Part shown: piece after piece, positions 1-6,436 of the stretch
Layout: the number at the start of each line of letters is the position of its first letter
Position numbering within the stretch: the first letter of the stretch is position 1
NCBI GenBank assembly: GCA_002384725.1
Contig: DGBF01000078.1
Location: 442-11,732 of the forward strand
DNA from: Flavobacteriales bacterium UBA4011
Lineage (GTDB): Bacteria; Bacteroidota; Bacteroidia; Flavobacteriales_D; Crocinitomicaceae
Direction: 5' to 3'
Length of the DNA stretch: 11,291 nucleotides
Notes under the pieces: generated by a model
What the model was told of the DNA's origin: nothing
Seen by the model: the letters and a program-made list of their open reading frames with translations, nothing else
The model's database searches: none
Translations under genes and position numbers: made by a program

Positions 1-1
1 T

Positions 2-79
2 CAAGTGAAAAGAAGGTTTACAAAAGTCGTTCGCACAATGGAAGCAGCGAAGAACAGCAAAGAAAATAAAGATGGTTAA
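2..79 (+). CDS. C-terminal tail of a gene cut by the left window edge (unidentified)
   Basis: Reading from base 2, 25 sense codons end at a TAA (77-79). The peptide is basic and lysine/arginine-rich (QVKRRFTKVVRTMEAAKNSK, then ENKDG), which would suit a charged C-terminal tail. A second open plus-strand frame (bases 1-69, stop TAA at 67-69) cannot be excluded; its composition (Ser/Gln/Lys/Arg) looks less protein-like. The third frame stops at once. The minus strand is poor here: stops lie at 1-3 and 76-78 and no ATG is present. A plus-strand gene ending here would converge on the exonuclease gene that ends at 125. No family can be recognised from so little sequence, and whether this is coding at all is uncertain. 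Confidence 0.35.
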   Translation, partial: QVKRRFTKVVRTMEAAKNSKENKDG

Positions 80-124
80 GTTGCCGCTTACGGAAAGTTT
101 GATGCAAGATAATACCCAATTACA

Positions 125-883
125 CTAAACAACAACCCCTACTGGACAATGGTCCGAGCCATGAATGTCGTTAAAGATGATAGACTCCTTAACGAAATTT
201 TTGATTTTATCCGAAACCAAAAAGTAATCTATCCTCCAGCCTACATTCTTGTTACGGGCACCACCACGATAGCTCCACCAAGAATATTTCACCTCATCCC
301 CATTTTTAAAACGGAAGGTATCAACGAAACCGTTTGAGGTGTACGCATCCATTCCATCAATTTCTTCTTGCATGAATCCGGCCGATTTATTGTAATTCGG
401 TTTTGGGCGAGCCAAATCAATTTCCTTGTGTGCTACATTTAAATCGCCACAAACAATAACCGGTTTTTTCTTTTCTAAATTTTTCAAATACGCTAAAAAA
501 TCAGCATCCCATTTCTGACGATACTCCAATCTTCTTAAATCGCTTCCCGAATTCGGAGTGTAAACTGTGATGACATAAAAATCAACGTATTCGGCACAAA
601 TTACTCTTCCTTCCGCATCGTGCTCTACAATCCCCATGTCAACTTGAACAGAAATCGGTTCGATTTTCGATAAAATTGCCGTTCCAGAATATCCTTTCTT
701 ATCCGCTTCGTTCCCAAAAACATGATATCCTTTCAAGTCTGCCACGGCTTCTTTCATTTGCTCAACAGTTGCCTTTGTTTCTTGCAGACAAATCACATCT
801 GCATCGACCTTTTTCATGTCTTCGACAAAGTTTTTTTTAGTTATTGCACGAACTCCGTTGACGTTAAAAGAAATGATTTTCAT
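125..883 (-). CDS. xth: Exodeoxyribonuclease III (AP endonuclease, ExoA/Xth family)
   Basis: This 252-residue protein belongs to the exonuclease III / EEP phosphatase superfamily. Such enzymes cut DNA 5' of abasic sites and remove 3' blocking groups and 3' nucleotides from duplex DNA in cytoplasmic base-excision repair. The family signatures appear in order: N-terminal KIISFNVNG with Asn7, LQETKA with the metal-binding Glu35, VYTPNSG with Tyr108, CGDLNVAH with Asp147 and Asn149, WRIDYFLVS with Asp219, and a C-terminal GSDHCPV with the Asp244-His245 pair. All expected catalytic residues are present. The length is that of a complete bacterial family member (about 250-270). The ATG at 881-883 is chosen because MKIISFNVNG begins directly at the first beta strand, as in homologues. 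It is transcribed away from the CoA-transferase gene across a 50 bp divergent gap. The precise AP-endonuclease/exonuclease balance cannot be read from sequence. Confidence 0.96.
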   Translation of the reverse strand: MKIISFNVNGVRAITKKNFVEDMKKVDADVICLQETKATVEQMKEAVADLKGYHVFGNEADKKGYSGTAILSKIEPISVQVDMGIVEHDAEGRVICAEYVDFYVITVYTPNSGSDLRRLEYRQKWDADFLAYLKNLEKKKPVIVCGDLNVAHKEIDLARPKPNYNKSAGFMQEEIDGMDAYTSNGFVDTFRFKNGDEVKYSWWSYRGGARNKNVGWRIDYFLVSDKIKNFVKESIIFNDIHGSDHCPVGVVV

Positions 884-901
884 AGTTTGAATCTTTGACT
901 C

Positions 902-909
902 TAAAGGTA
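902..909 (-). promoter_or_regulatory. Possible -7 promoter element of the exonuclease III gene
   Basis: On the minus strand this reads TACCTTTA, one base from the Bacteroidota -7 consensus TAnnTTTG. It lies 18 nt upstream of the start codon. No matching -33 TTTG is visible at the expected distance. It is a single short match in AT-rich DNA. Confidence 0.3.
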
Positions 910-921
910 AAGATTTAATGG

Positions 922-929
922 TATTTTTG
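922..929 (+). promoter_or_regulatory. -7 promoter element (TAnnTTTG) directly in front of the CoA-transferase start
   Basis: TATTTTTG is an exact match to the Bacteroidota -7 consensus TAnnTTTG. It ends 4 nt before the ATG at 934. Since this box is centred about 7 nt before the transcription start, the mRNA would begin at or within a base or two of the ATG, giving a leaderless message. TTTG copies at 886-889 and 894-897 are somewhat too far upstream for a well-placed -33 box (24 bp spacer from the nearer one), so the promoter call rests on the -7 element. Confidence 0.4.
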
Positions 930-933
930 AATT

Positions 934-2004
934 ATGGAGATGGATTTTCTGAAAGATTTAAAAGTAATTGATACGAGTTCGGTTTTGGCGGGACCATCGG
1001 TAGGTATGTTTTTGGCGGAATTAGGTGCCGAAGTGATTAAAATTGAACATCCCATTCATGGAGATGTGACACGAACATGGAAATTGCCCAGTGAAAACAA
1101 GGATTCTAACGTTTCGAATTATTTTTCATCCGTCAATTACGGGAAGAAATATTTAAAAGTGGATTTATCGACAGGGGAAGGACAAAACACTTTTATAGAA
1201 ATGGTTCGGTCAGCCGATATTTTAATTAGCAATTTTAAAAACGGAGATGCCGAAAAATTTGGCATTGAAGATGAAAAGTTGATGGAATTAAACCCGAGAC
1301 TTATTCACGGAAAAATCAGTGGTTTCGGTGATGACAGTGATAGAGTAGCGTATGATTTAATTCTTCAAGCAGAGTCTGGATTTATGCATATAAATGGTCA
1401 AAAAGATGGGCCACCGACCAAAATGCCTGTTGCATTTATTGATGTTTTGACCGCTCATCATTTGAAGGAAGCTCTATTCTTAGCTTTGTATCAACGAGAA
1501 AAAACCGGAAACGGAGCGACCGTGAGCGCATCATTGTACGACGCTGCTATTTCAAGTTTGGCCAATCAAGCATCCAACTATTTGATGAGCAACGAAATTC
1601 CACAACGAATCGGAAGTTTGCACCCCAACATTGCCCCTTATGGTGAGATTTTCGAGACAAAGGATAAAGCTCAAATTGTATTTGCCATTGGGTCTAACAA
1701 ACATTTCGGTATTCTTTGCGAATTTCTTGAACTTTCAAACATCTCAGTTGATCACAAATTCTCGACGAACAAGGCCAGAGTTGAAAATCGAATTGAACTC
1801 AAAGATCATATTCAAAAGAAGGTTGGGTGGATAGCATCAGCTGACATTCTAAGTTTCATGGAAGTCAAAAAGGTGCCTTGCGGAAAAGTGAAAAATTTGA
1901 AGGAAGTTTTTGCAGATAAATCGGCAAAAGATTTAATTTTAAATGAAGAAATTGAAAACCAAAATACGAAACGTATTCGATCTGCTATATTCAAATGGAA
2001 ATAG
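934..2004 (+). CDS. CaiB/BaiF family CoA-transferase (class III; alpha-methylacyl-CoA racemase-like)
   Basis: This 356-residue cytoplasmic protein has the class III CoA-transferase fold. The family moves CoA between carboxylic acids through an aspartyl-CoA thioester, or in the racemase branch epimerises 2-methylacyl-CoAs. The N-terminus carries the hallmark LKVIDTSSVLAGPSVGMFLA followed by LGAEVIKIEHP and GD (residues 9-44), which binds CoA. The catalytic Asp is Asp141 in AYDLILQAESGF. A further family segment is GNGATVSASLYDAA (192-205), and HPNIAPYG (230-237) closes the conserved core. At 356 residues it is shorter than formyl-CoA or carnitine CoA-transferases (about 400-430) and closer to the racemase branch. 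The substrate cannot be told. ATG 934 is used here, but ATG 940 (MDFLKDL) is an equally natural start. The stop codon lies inside the downstream GNAT gene, so the two are probably translationally coupled. Confidence 0.9.
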   Translation: MEMDFLKDLKVIDTSSVLAGPSVGMFLAELGAEVIKIEHPIHGDVTRTWKLPSENKDSNVSNYFSSVNYGKKYLKVDLSTGEGQNTFIEMVRSADILISNFKNGDAEKFGIEDEKLMELNPRLIHGKISGFGDDSDRVAYDLILQAESGFMHINGQKDGPPTKMPVAFIDVLTAHHLKEALFLALYQREKTGNGATVSASLYDAAISSLANQASNYLMSNEIPQRIGSLHPNIAPYGEIFETKDKAQIVFAIGSNKHFGILCEFLELSNISVDHKFSTNKARVENRIELKDHIQKKVGWIASADILSFMEVKKVPCGKVKNLKEVFADKSAKDLILNEEIENQNTKRIRSAIFKWK

Positions 2005-2435
2005 AAATTAGACTGCCGAAAACTGAGGATGAATGGGAAGATTATTATGATCTTCGCTACCGAGTTTTGCGCCAACCATTGAATCAACCGCGTGGTTCTG
2101 AAAAAAATGACGGCGACGAAGACGGAATTCATTTTGCTTTATATGAAGACAAGGTGCTAAAAGCTATTGCACGACTAGATGAAGTAGACATGGATGTTTG
2201 TCAAACGCGATTTGTTGCGGTAGAATTAGGCGAACAACGAAAGGGCTTCGGGAAATTAATCATGTATGCGTTAGAGCATGAAGCCTTCGAAAAAGAATAC
2301 CGAAAAATAATTCTCCACGCCCGAGATTATGCGGTAGATTTTTATTTGGAGTTGGGCTACACCTTAGTCGAACCTTCGTATAAATTATTTGATGTGTTGC
2401 AGCATTTCTTGATGGAGAAAGAATTAGAAGATTAA
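1995..2435 (+). CDS. GNAT family N-acetyltransferase
   Basis: This 146-residue single-domain protein looks like a GCN5-related acyltransferase, which transfers an acyl group (usually acetyl) from acyl-CoA to an amine. The N-terminal LRYRVLRQPL (about 19-28) matches the first helix region of many GNATs. The acceptor-side strand FALYEDKVLKAIARLDEV (about 47-64) is followed by motif A, QTRFVAVELGEQRKGFGKLI (about 70-89), whose QRKGFG matches the pyrophosphate-binding Q/RxxGxG/A loop. Motif B is RKIILHARDYAVDFYLELGY, with the typical A..FY..LGY pattern. The length is complete for the family. Its ATG overlaps the last 10 bases of the CoA-transferase gene (ATGGAAATAG contains that gene's TAG), and no separate promoter or strong ribosome site is seen. 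The acceptor is unknown. Confidence 0.88.
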   Translation: MEIEIRLPKTEDEWEDYYDLRYRVLRQPLNQPRGSEKNDGDEDGIHFALYEDKVLKAIARLDEVDMDVCQTRFVAVELGEQRKGFGKLIMYALEHEAFEKEYRKIILHARDYAVDFYLELGYTLVEPSYKLFDVLQHFLMEKELED

Positions 2436-3013
2436 TTATTAATCGAATTCTTCCGATTTTGCTTCATCTGCGCCTCAACTCTTTTCGTTATCATTTGAAA
2501 GATTATTTTCGCATCTTTTTCAGGCAGTTTCCTTCCGAACCGAACTACTTTTCCTGCATAATCAAATTCCAATCGCTCACCTCCTGATACCCATGGCGAT
2601 TCTTCCCAAGCGGCTTGAATAGAATTTTCTTTTGGTTGATGCACGCGCATTTTGTCTATGTTCTCGTGAAAGTATTCTTTCGCTTTGCCGTAGCCCCGTA
2701 TGGATCTTTTGATGGAAAGGCCCACTTCATTGATTTTCAACATTTCTTTCCCGTAAAGTAACCAGAGAAATGCCCGACCCACTCGTTGTGCATAATAGGT
2801 CCAAAAAACTAAGAATATTCCGATGATTAAATTTTCTTGCTGAGTTAGTTTCAAGGTGAAAAACGCCCAAATCATTGTGATTCCGATCACCAACCACATA
2901 CCACACCAAGCACCCATCAGCATATTGACGATAGCCTTCTTTTTGGGATAAATAATAAAGGTGAATCTGTTTTTATCCTCGTGAAAACTTATTTGCTCGC
3001 CTATCCATTTCAT
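2432..3013 (-). CDS. Two-helix membrane protein of unknown function
   Basis: I do not recognise this 193-residue protein. It has a short charged N-terminus (1-28), a hydrophobic segment at about 29-53 rich in Met and Trp (IVNMLMGAWCGMWLVIGITM onward), a short polar turn (KLTQQEN) and a second hydrophobic segment at about 61-75 (NLIIGIFLVFWTYYA). A soluble C-terminal half follows (about 88-193) with alternating strands and a final amphipathic helix (DAKIIFQMITKRVEAQM). Two N-terminal helices followed by a PH-like domain is the plan of YcxB-type and related bacterial membrane proteins, and GKVVRFGRKLPEKDA suits such a fold; that is inference, not a firm match. It ends in a basic, asparagine-rich tail. 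Its stop codon overlaps that of the convergent GNAT gene, and a terminator lies just upstream of its start. Confidence 0.75.
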   Translation of the reverse strand: MKWIGEQISFHEDKNRFTFIIYPKKKAIVNMLMGAWCGMWLVIGITMIWAFFTLKLTQQENLIIGIFLVFWTYYAQRVGRAFLWLLYGKEMLKINEVGLSIKRSIRGYGKAKEYFHENIDKMRVHQPKENSIQAAWEESPWVSGGERLEFDYAGKVVRFGRKLPEKDAKIIFQMITKRVEAQMKQNRKNSINN

Positions 3014-3017
3014 GTCG

Positions 3018-3025
3018 CAAAATTA
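3018..3025 (-). promoter_or_regulatory. -7 promoter element (TAnnTTTG) of the two-helix membrane protein gene
   Basis: On the minus strand this reads TAATTTTG, an exact TAnnTTTG match, ending 4 nt before the ATG at 3013. The same geometry is seen at 922-929, so this message may also be leaderless. A minus-strand TTTG at 3038-3041 is only 12 bp away, too close for a standard -33 element. Confidence 0.4.
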
Positions 3026-3038
3026 CAATTTTAAAGAC

Positions 3039-3073
3039 AAAAAAAGAACCGCAATATCATATATCACGGTTCT
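3039..3073 (-). terminator. Rho-independent terminator of the Omp28-like T9SS gene
   Basis: Arms AGAACCG (3045-3051) and CGGTTCT (3067-3073) pair perfectly over 7 bp. After two mismatches, ATAT/ATAT extends the stem (3054-3057 with 3061-3064). Read on the minus strand, the hairpin is followed by seven T residues (complement of 3039-3045). It starts 22 nt after the stop codon of the gene ending at 3096, so it insulates that gene from the membrane protein gene downstream. Confidence 0.85.
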
Positions 3074-3095
3074 CTTTACATGTTTTAATGAATTC

Positions 3096-5108
3096 TTATT
3101 TAATCGCCAACTGACGTGTCAATCGTTCTCCATTTATTGTTACCTCAACCATATAGATTCCAGGTTTCAAATCTGATGTATTGTAATTGATCGAACTTGA
3201 TCCATTCATAGAATCGTACGCTCTGCTTGCCAAAACTTTTCCAGCCATGTCGATTATTCGTATAGCAACATCACTTTCGTTTTTCAAATTGAAAGTCAAA
3301 GCAACGTGTGTTGTTGCTGGATTTGGATACATTTTGAACGTAGCATCGATATGATTGATTTCGGTTAAACTAAGACCACTTGTCGATGTTCCAACAACAT
3401 ATCCGTTAGAAACAGCCGTAGCAATTGAAGCCTGACCTGCATTATCAATTTGTCCATTTGGTGCAACTAACATCACGATTATGTGAAGTGAGTCAGCATT
3501 CCAAGTTGAAGGTATCATGATTGTATGATTAACCGCATGCGTTGACATTGCTGGAATTGTCGCTGGGAAACTCCCTGTAAATCCACCAAATGAAGGCTCA
3601 ATTGTTCTAGCTACGTGATCATAAACCATTTGAGAAGCAGGCACTGGACTTGGCAATAATTCGTATCCGCCCATTGGACCTTGGCCTCCACCAGCATAAG
3701 CATTAGACTGCGCATAACCAGTTCCACCAGTAACACCATCTTCCGTTAAAACGAAAACAGCTTTGTAACCATTCGTCGCGGCAACTTGGAAATCGAAATC
3801 ACCTGAGATTTTAAGTTCGCCAGTGTTCGCATCGAAAAGTGCGCCTACTTGAATAAAAGCAGTAGGAGCCGTTTGTAATCTTGTAAGGAAAGGTGTTTGC
3901 ATAGCCGAAGGATCAATTGCTGCTCCTACTCTATCCACTTTTGCACCGGGGTAACCTGAGAAATTCATTCCTGTGTCATATGGATCAACTACCATTGGGT
4001 CGCCATTATGAACTGCAACTCCTGCCCAAAACGAACCGTAATCATTCGCAAAACGATCCATGAAAACAGCACCTCTTGGACACCATTGACACCACGTTCC
4101 AGTTCCTTCCTCACCAACAACCACTTTACCAGCTGCAGGTACAATAGGATTAACTGTTAACTGAGAAACATCATCCGAAGCAACATCATCCGTTCCTCCG
4201 TTCACATTTGAAATTGTTGCTACCGCTACATTTGAACCTGCAACTAAAGTCAAATTTAAAAAGTTTACGGTAGAATTTCCTAAAGAAGCAATATTCACTC
4301 CTGTTACGTTTTCTGTTAAAGTGGAACCGTTATATGTCAAGTTTACATCGAATGAAGTGATTGCTGTAGTTCCAGCGTTCACCATCACCAAAGATGGATT
4401 AGCTAATTGTCCAGCAATTCCACCGCCCATATTCAAAGTTGCAGCCGCAGCGTTCAAACTTGAAAGTGTATAAGTCGAATGATCGAAACTTACGTCATCT
4501 ACCCAAAACTGAGAGTTTAAGATGGGATATAAATCCAAATAACGAACTGTATTTACTGCATTCAACCAATTTCCTTCTGAAACTCCATTGATTTTCACAT
4601 TCCAAATTCCTGTGGTTAAATTACACTCTACTGCTAATGTAAACCAAGTCGCCTCAGGATACGTTGTTGTAAGAACATTTGCACCACCAGATTGAAAATT
4701 AAGACTTCCACCGTCCATATAAACGTCAAGCGCGTAAAGTCCTCCAATTGTGTTATTTCCCTGAAAATTGAAGTAAGCTGTTTTTCCTGCATTCACATAA
4801 AAATCAGATGAATACGAAAAAACGCCAGATGAATACATAACACCAAAATCTAGCACTACATCTTGAGGTCCACCATTGGCAGAAGTCGACGAAAAGTAAA
4901 TAGATTGTGTTCCACTGCTTGCTTGATTGTTCGTAGTTTGAACATCTTCAGCTGTGCCTTCGCCTGTTGCACTCCATGTGCGCCACTCCGTAGATTGCGG
5001 TCCGATATACGATCCGAGTGCATAGCTCTCAAAATCATCGGTAAAAATTTGAGCACTCGCTGTACCCAAAAAAGAAACTGCCAAGACAACTAGAGTAATT
5101 TTTTTCAT
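3096..5108 (-). CDS. Secreted Omp28-like thioredoxin-fold protein with type A T9SS sorting domain
   Basis: This 670-residue protein is built for export. A signal peptide MKKITLVVLAVSFLGTASA is followed by Gln20. Residues about 20-210 form a beta-rich, laminin-G/concanavalin-like module (FTDDFESYALG at the start, FWVDDVSFD at the end). About 215-320 is a beta-sandwich spacer (NAGTTAITSFDVNLTYNG) of the kind found before such domains. From about 325 to 560 comes an Omp28-like region. It opens with GTGTWCQWCPRG, a thioredoxin-type CxxC (Cys340, Cys343), and continues with GYPGAKVDR and a long beta-rich part. The C-terminus (about 592-670) is a type A T9SS sorting domain: MYPNPATTHV, DMAGKVL, LKPGIYMVEV and RLTRQLAIK. 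Cargo of this class crosses the outer membrane through T9SS and is anchored or released after cleavage of this domain. A thiol-redox or binding role is plausible but unproven. It is a single-gene unit with terminators on both sides. Confidence 0.92.
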   Translation of the reverse strand: MKKITLVVLAVSFLGTASAQIFTDDFESYALGSYIGPQSTEWRTWSATGEGTAEDVQTTNNQASSGTQSIYFSSTSANGGPQDVVLDFGVMYSSGVFSYSSDFYVNAGKTAYFNFQGNNTIGGLYALDVYMDGGSLNFQSGGANVLTTTYPEATWFTLAVECNLTTGIWNVKINGVSEGNWLNAVNTVRYLDLYPILNSQFWVDDVSFDHSTYTLSSLNAAAATLNMGGGIAGQLANPSLVMVNAGTTAITSFDVNLTYNGSTLTENVTGVNIASLGNSTVNFLNLTLVAGSNVAVATISNVNGGTDDVASDDVSQLTVNPIVPAAGKVVVGEEGTGTWCQWCPRGAVFMDRFANDYGSFWAGVAVHNGDPMVVDPYDTGMNFSGYPGAKVDRVGAAIDPSAMQTPFLTRLQTAPTAFIQVGALFDANTGELKISGDFDFQVAATNGYKAVFVLTEDGVTGGTGYAQSNAYAGGGQGPMGGYELLPSPVPASQMVYDHVARTIEPSFGGFTGSFPATIPAMSTHAVNHTIMIPSTWNADSLHIIVMLVAPNGQIDNAGQASIATAVSNGYVVGTSTSGLSLTEINHIDATFKMYPNPATTHVALTFNLKNESDVAIRIIDMAGKVLASRAYDSMNGSSSINYNTSDLKPGIYMVEVTINGERLTRQLAIK

Positions 5109-5132
5109 GAATTTTAGTTTAATTTAATTTTT

Positions 5133-5140
5133 TAAAGATA
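5133..5140 (-). promoter_or_regulatory. Possible -7 promoter element of the Omp28-like T9SS gene
   Basis: On the minus strand this reads TATCTTTA, one base from TAnnTTTG, 24 nt upstream of the start codon. It lies between the peptidase terminator and the gene, where a promoter is needed. No clear -33 TTTG is seen. Confidence 0.35.
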
Positions 5141-5142
5141 AG

Positions 5143-5175
5143 AAAAAAAGCCTGTCACTAGTTGCAACAGGCTTT
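5143..5175 (-). terminator. Rho-independent terminator of the M42 peptidase gene
   Basis: AAAGCCTGT (5147-5155) and ACAGGCTTT (5167-5175) are perfect 9 bp inverted arms around an 11 nt loop. On the minus strand the stem runs into seven T residues (complement of 5143-5149). It begins 34 nt after the peptidase stop codon and ends just before the promoter region of the next gene. Confidence 0.9.
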
Positions 5176-5209
5176 CGTTTTAGAAAGTCTTTCTTGAATT
5201 GCTATCGCA

Positions 5210-6292
5210 CTATTTTGTGTGGTATTTAAAGCTTTGTCCATCCTTCAATGCGAGTAGATTCTCATATATCAAACGAATTGTGTTCTCTACGTCGTCTTTA
5301 TGACAGCACTCAACGGTCGTATGCATATATCTCAAAGGCAAAGAAATTAATGCGGAAGGAACACCATCGTTGGAGTAAGCAAAAGCATCTGTGTCTGTAC
5401 CGGTAGAGCGAGATGCTGCAGCTCTTTGGAATGGAATCTTATTCTTCTCTGCGACTTGAATCAGTTGCTTCAACAAATTATTTTGAACTGCCGGTCCGTA
5501 TGTTAAGACAGGTCCATCACCACCGGTGAAATCACCTTGCTCTATTTTGCTGACCATAGGTGTTTGTGTATCGTGACAAACATCTGTAATGATGGCTACA
5601 TCCGGTTGTATTTTTTGAGCGATCATTTGTGCTCCTCGAAGTCCAATTTCTTCTTGCACCGCATTAACGATGTACAATCCAAATGGCAATTTCTTTTTGT
5701 TTTCTTTCAATAAACGCGCTACTTCGGCAATCATGAATCCACCCATTCGGTTATCCAATGCACGACCAACGTATTTATTTTTGTTCAAAATCATGAATTC
5801 ATCTTCGTAAGTAATCACACAACCGACATGAACGCCAAGTTTTTCAACCTCCTCTTTTGATGAGCAACCACAATCCAAGAAAATATTCTTCGTACTTGGA
5901 GCGGGATCTTTTTCAGCACGCATGTGAATTGCTGGCCAACCGAATATTGCTTTTACGATTCCTTTATCCGTATGAATATTCACCCTTTTTGAGGGAGCGA
6001 TCATGTGATCAGAACCACCGTTTCTTCTCAAGTAAATAAATCCTTCTTTGTTGATATAGTGCACGAACCAAGAAATTTCATCCGCATGTGCTTCTATAAC
6101 GACTTTGTACTTTGCTTTTGGATTAATAACGCCAACAGCTGTTCCGTAATTATCGGTGAAATGATCATCGATATAAGGTTTCATGTAGTCCAACCATACT
6201 TTCTGTCCTTCGGATTCGAAACCCGTTGGTGAAGCGTTGTTTAAATATTTTTCTAGAAATTTCTCTGATTTGGCAGTGATGATTTTTTTCAT
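5210..6292 (-). CDS. M42 family metallopeptidase (glutamyl aminopeptidase / FrvX-like)
   Basis: This 360-residue protein belongs to peptidase family M42, cytoplasmic di-metal aminopeptidases that often form dodecameric TET particles and trim peptides from protein turnover. The metal ligands and catalytic residues are in their expected order: His69 and Asp71 in EAHADEISW, the bridging Asp180 in GRALDNRMGG, the catalytic base and ligand Glu214/Glu215 in AVQEEIGLRGA, Asp237 in ITDVCHD, and His324 in PLRYMHTTVE. TGTDTDAF (297-304) is another conserved segment. The length is normal (about 340-370). There is no signal peptide, so it should be cytosolic. Family members called glucanases or cellulases in databases are generally peptidases. 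Residue specificity (Glu/Asp, Leu or Lys) cannot be read from sequence. It is a single-gene unit with its own terminator, and its neighbours give no hint of a special role. Confidence 0.94.
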   Translation of the reverse strand: MKKIITAKSEKFLEKYLNNASPTGFESEGQKVWLDYMKPYIDDHFTDNYGTAVGVINPKAKYKVVIEAHADEISWFVHYINKEGFIYLRRNGGSDHMIAPSKRVNIHTDKGIVKAIFGWPAIHMRAEKDPAPSTKNIFLDCGCSSKEEVEKLGVHVGCVITYEDEFMILNKNKYVGRALDNRMGGFMIAEVARLLKENKKKLPFGLYIVNAVQEEIGLRGAQMIAQKIQPDVAIITDVCHDTQTPMVSKIEQGDFTGGDGPVLTYGPAVQNNLLKQLIQVAEKNKIPFQRAAASRSTGTDTDAFAYSNDGVPSALISLPLRYMHTTVECCHKDDVENTIRLIYENLLALKDGQSFKYHTK

Positions 6293-6330
6293 CGATATGA
6301 TTTTGAATTTTTAGTTGAAATTTGTTTTCT

Positions 6331-6338
6331 CAAAAATA
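6331..6338 (-). promoter_or_regulatory. -7 promoter element (TAnnTTTG) of the M42 peptidase gene
   Basis: On the minus strand this reads TATTTTTG, an exact TAnnTTTG match, 38 nt upstream of the start codon, so this message would have a normal leader. No good TTTG is seen at -33. Confidence 0.45.
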
Positions 6339-6358
6339 AGGATATTAAATGGTTGTGC

Positions 6359-6391
6359 ATATTAAACATAATACAACGATGCGTTTAATAT
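6359..6391. repeat. AT-rich 9 bp inverted repeat in the gap between the GT-C-like and peptidase genes
   Basis: ATATTAAAC (6359-6367) and GTTTAATAT (6383-6391) are perfect inverted copies around a 15 nt loop. The stem has only one G:C pair and no following T-run, so as a terminator for the gene ending at 6437 it would be weak. It lies 21 bp upstream of the peptidase -7 element, so a regulator-binding site is an alternative. It may also be chance in AT-rich DNA. Confidence 0.35.
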
Positions 6392-6436
6392 AGTATTGAA
6401 TTTTCAGCATGTCTGGCTATTATCTTCAATCCAAGT

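Noticed and set aside
149..337. Plus-strand open frame of 62 codons inside the exonuclease III gene
   Set aside because: It is antisense to a gene with full family motifs, and its peptide resembles no protein family.
1812..2132. Minus-strand open frame of 106 codons across the CoA-transferase/GNAT junction
   Set aside because: It is antisense to two well-supported overlapping genes, and its Phe/Ile/Ser-rich peptide is typical of a complementary-strand shadow.
4856..5093. Open frames on both strands over the start of the Omp28-like gene
   Set aside because: They overlap the signal peptide and LamG-like coding region in other frames and show no motif of their own.
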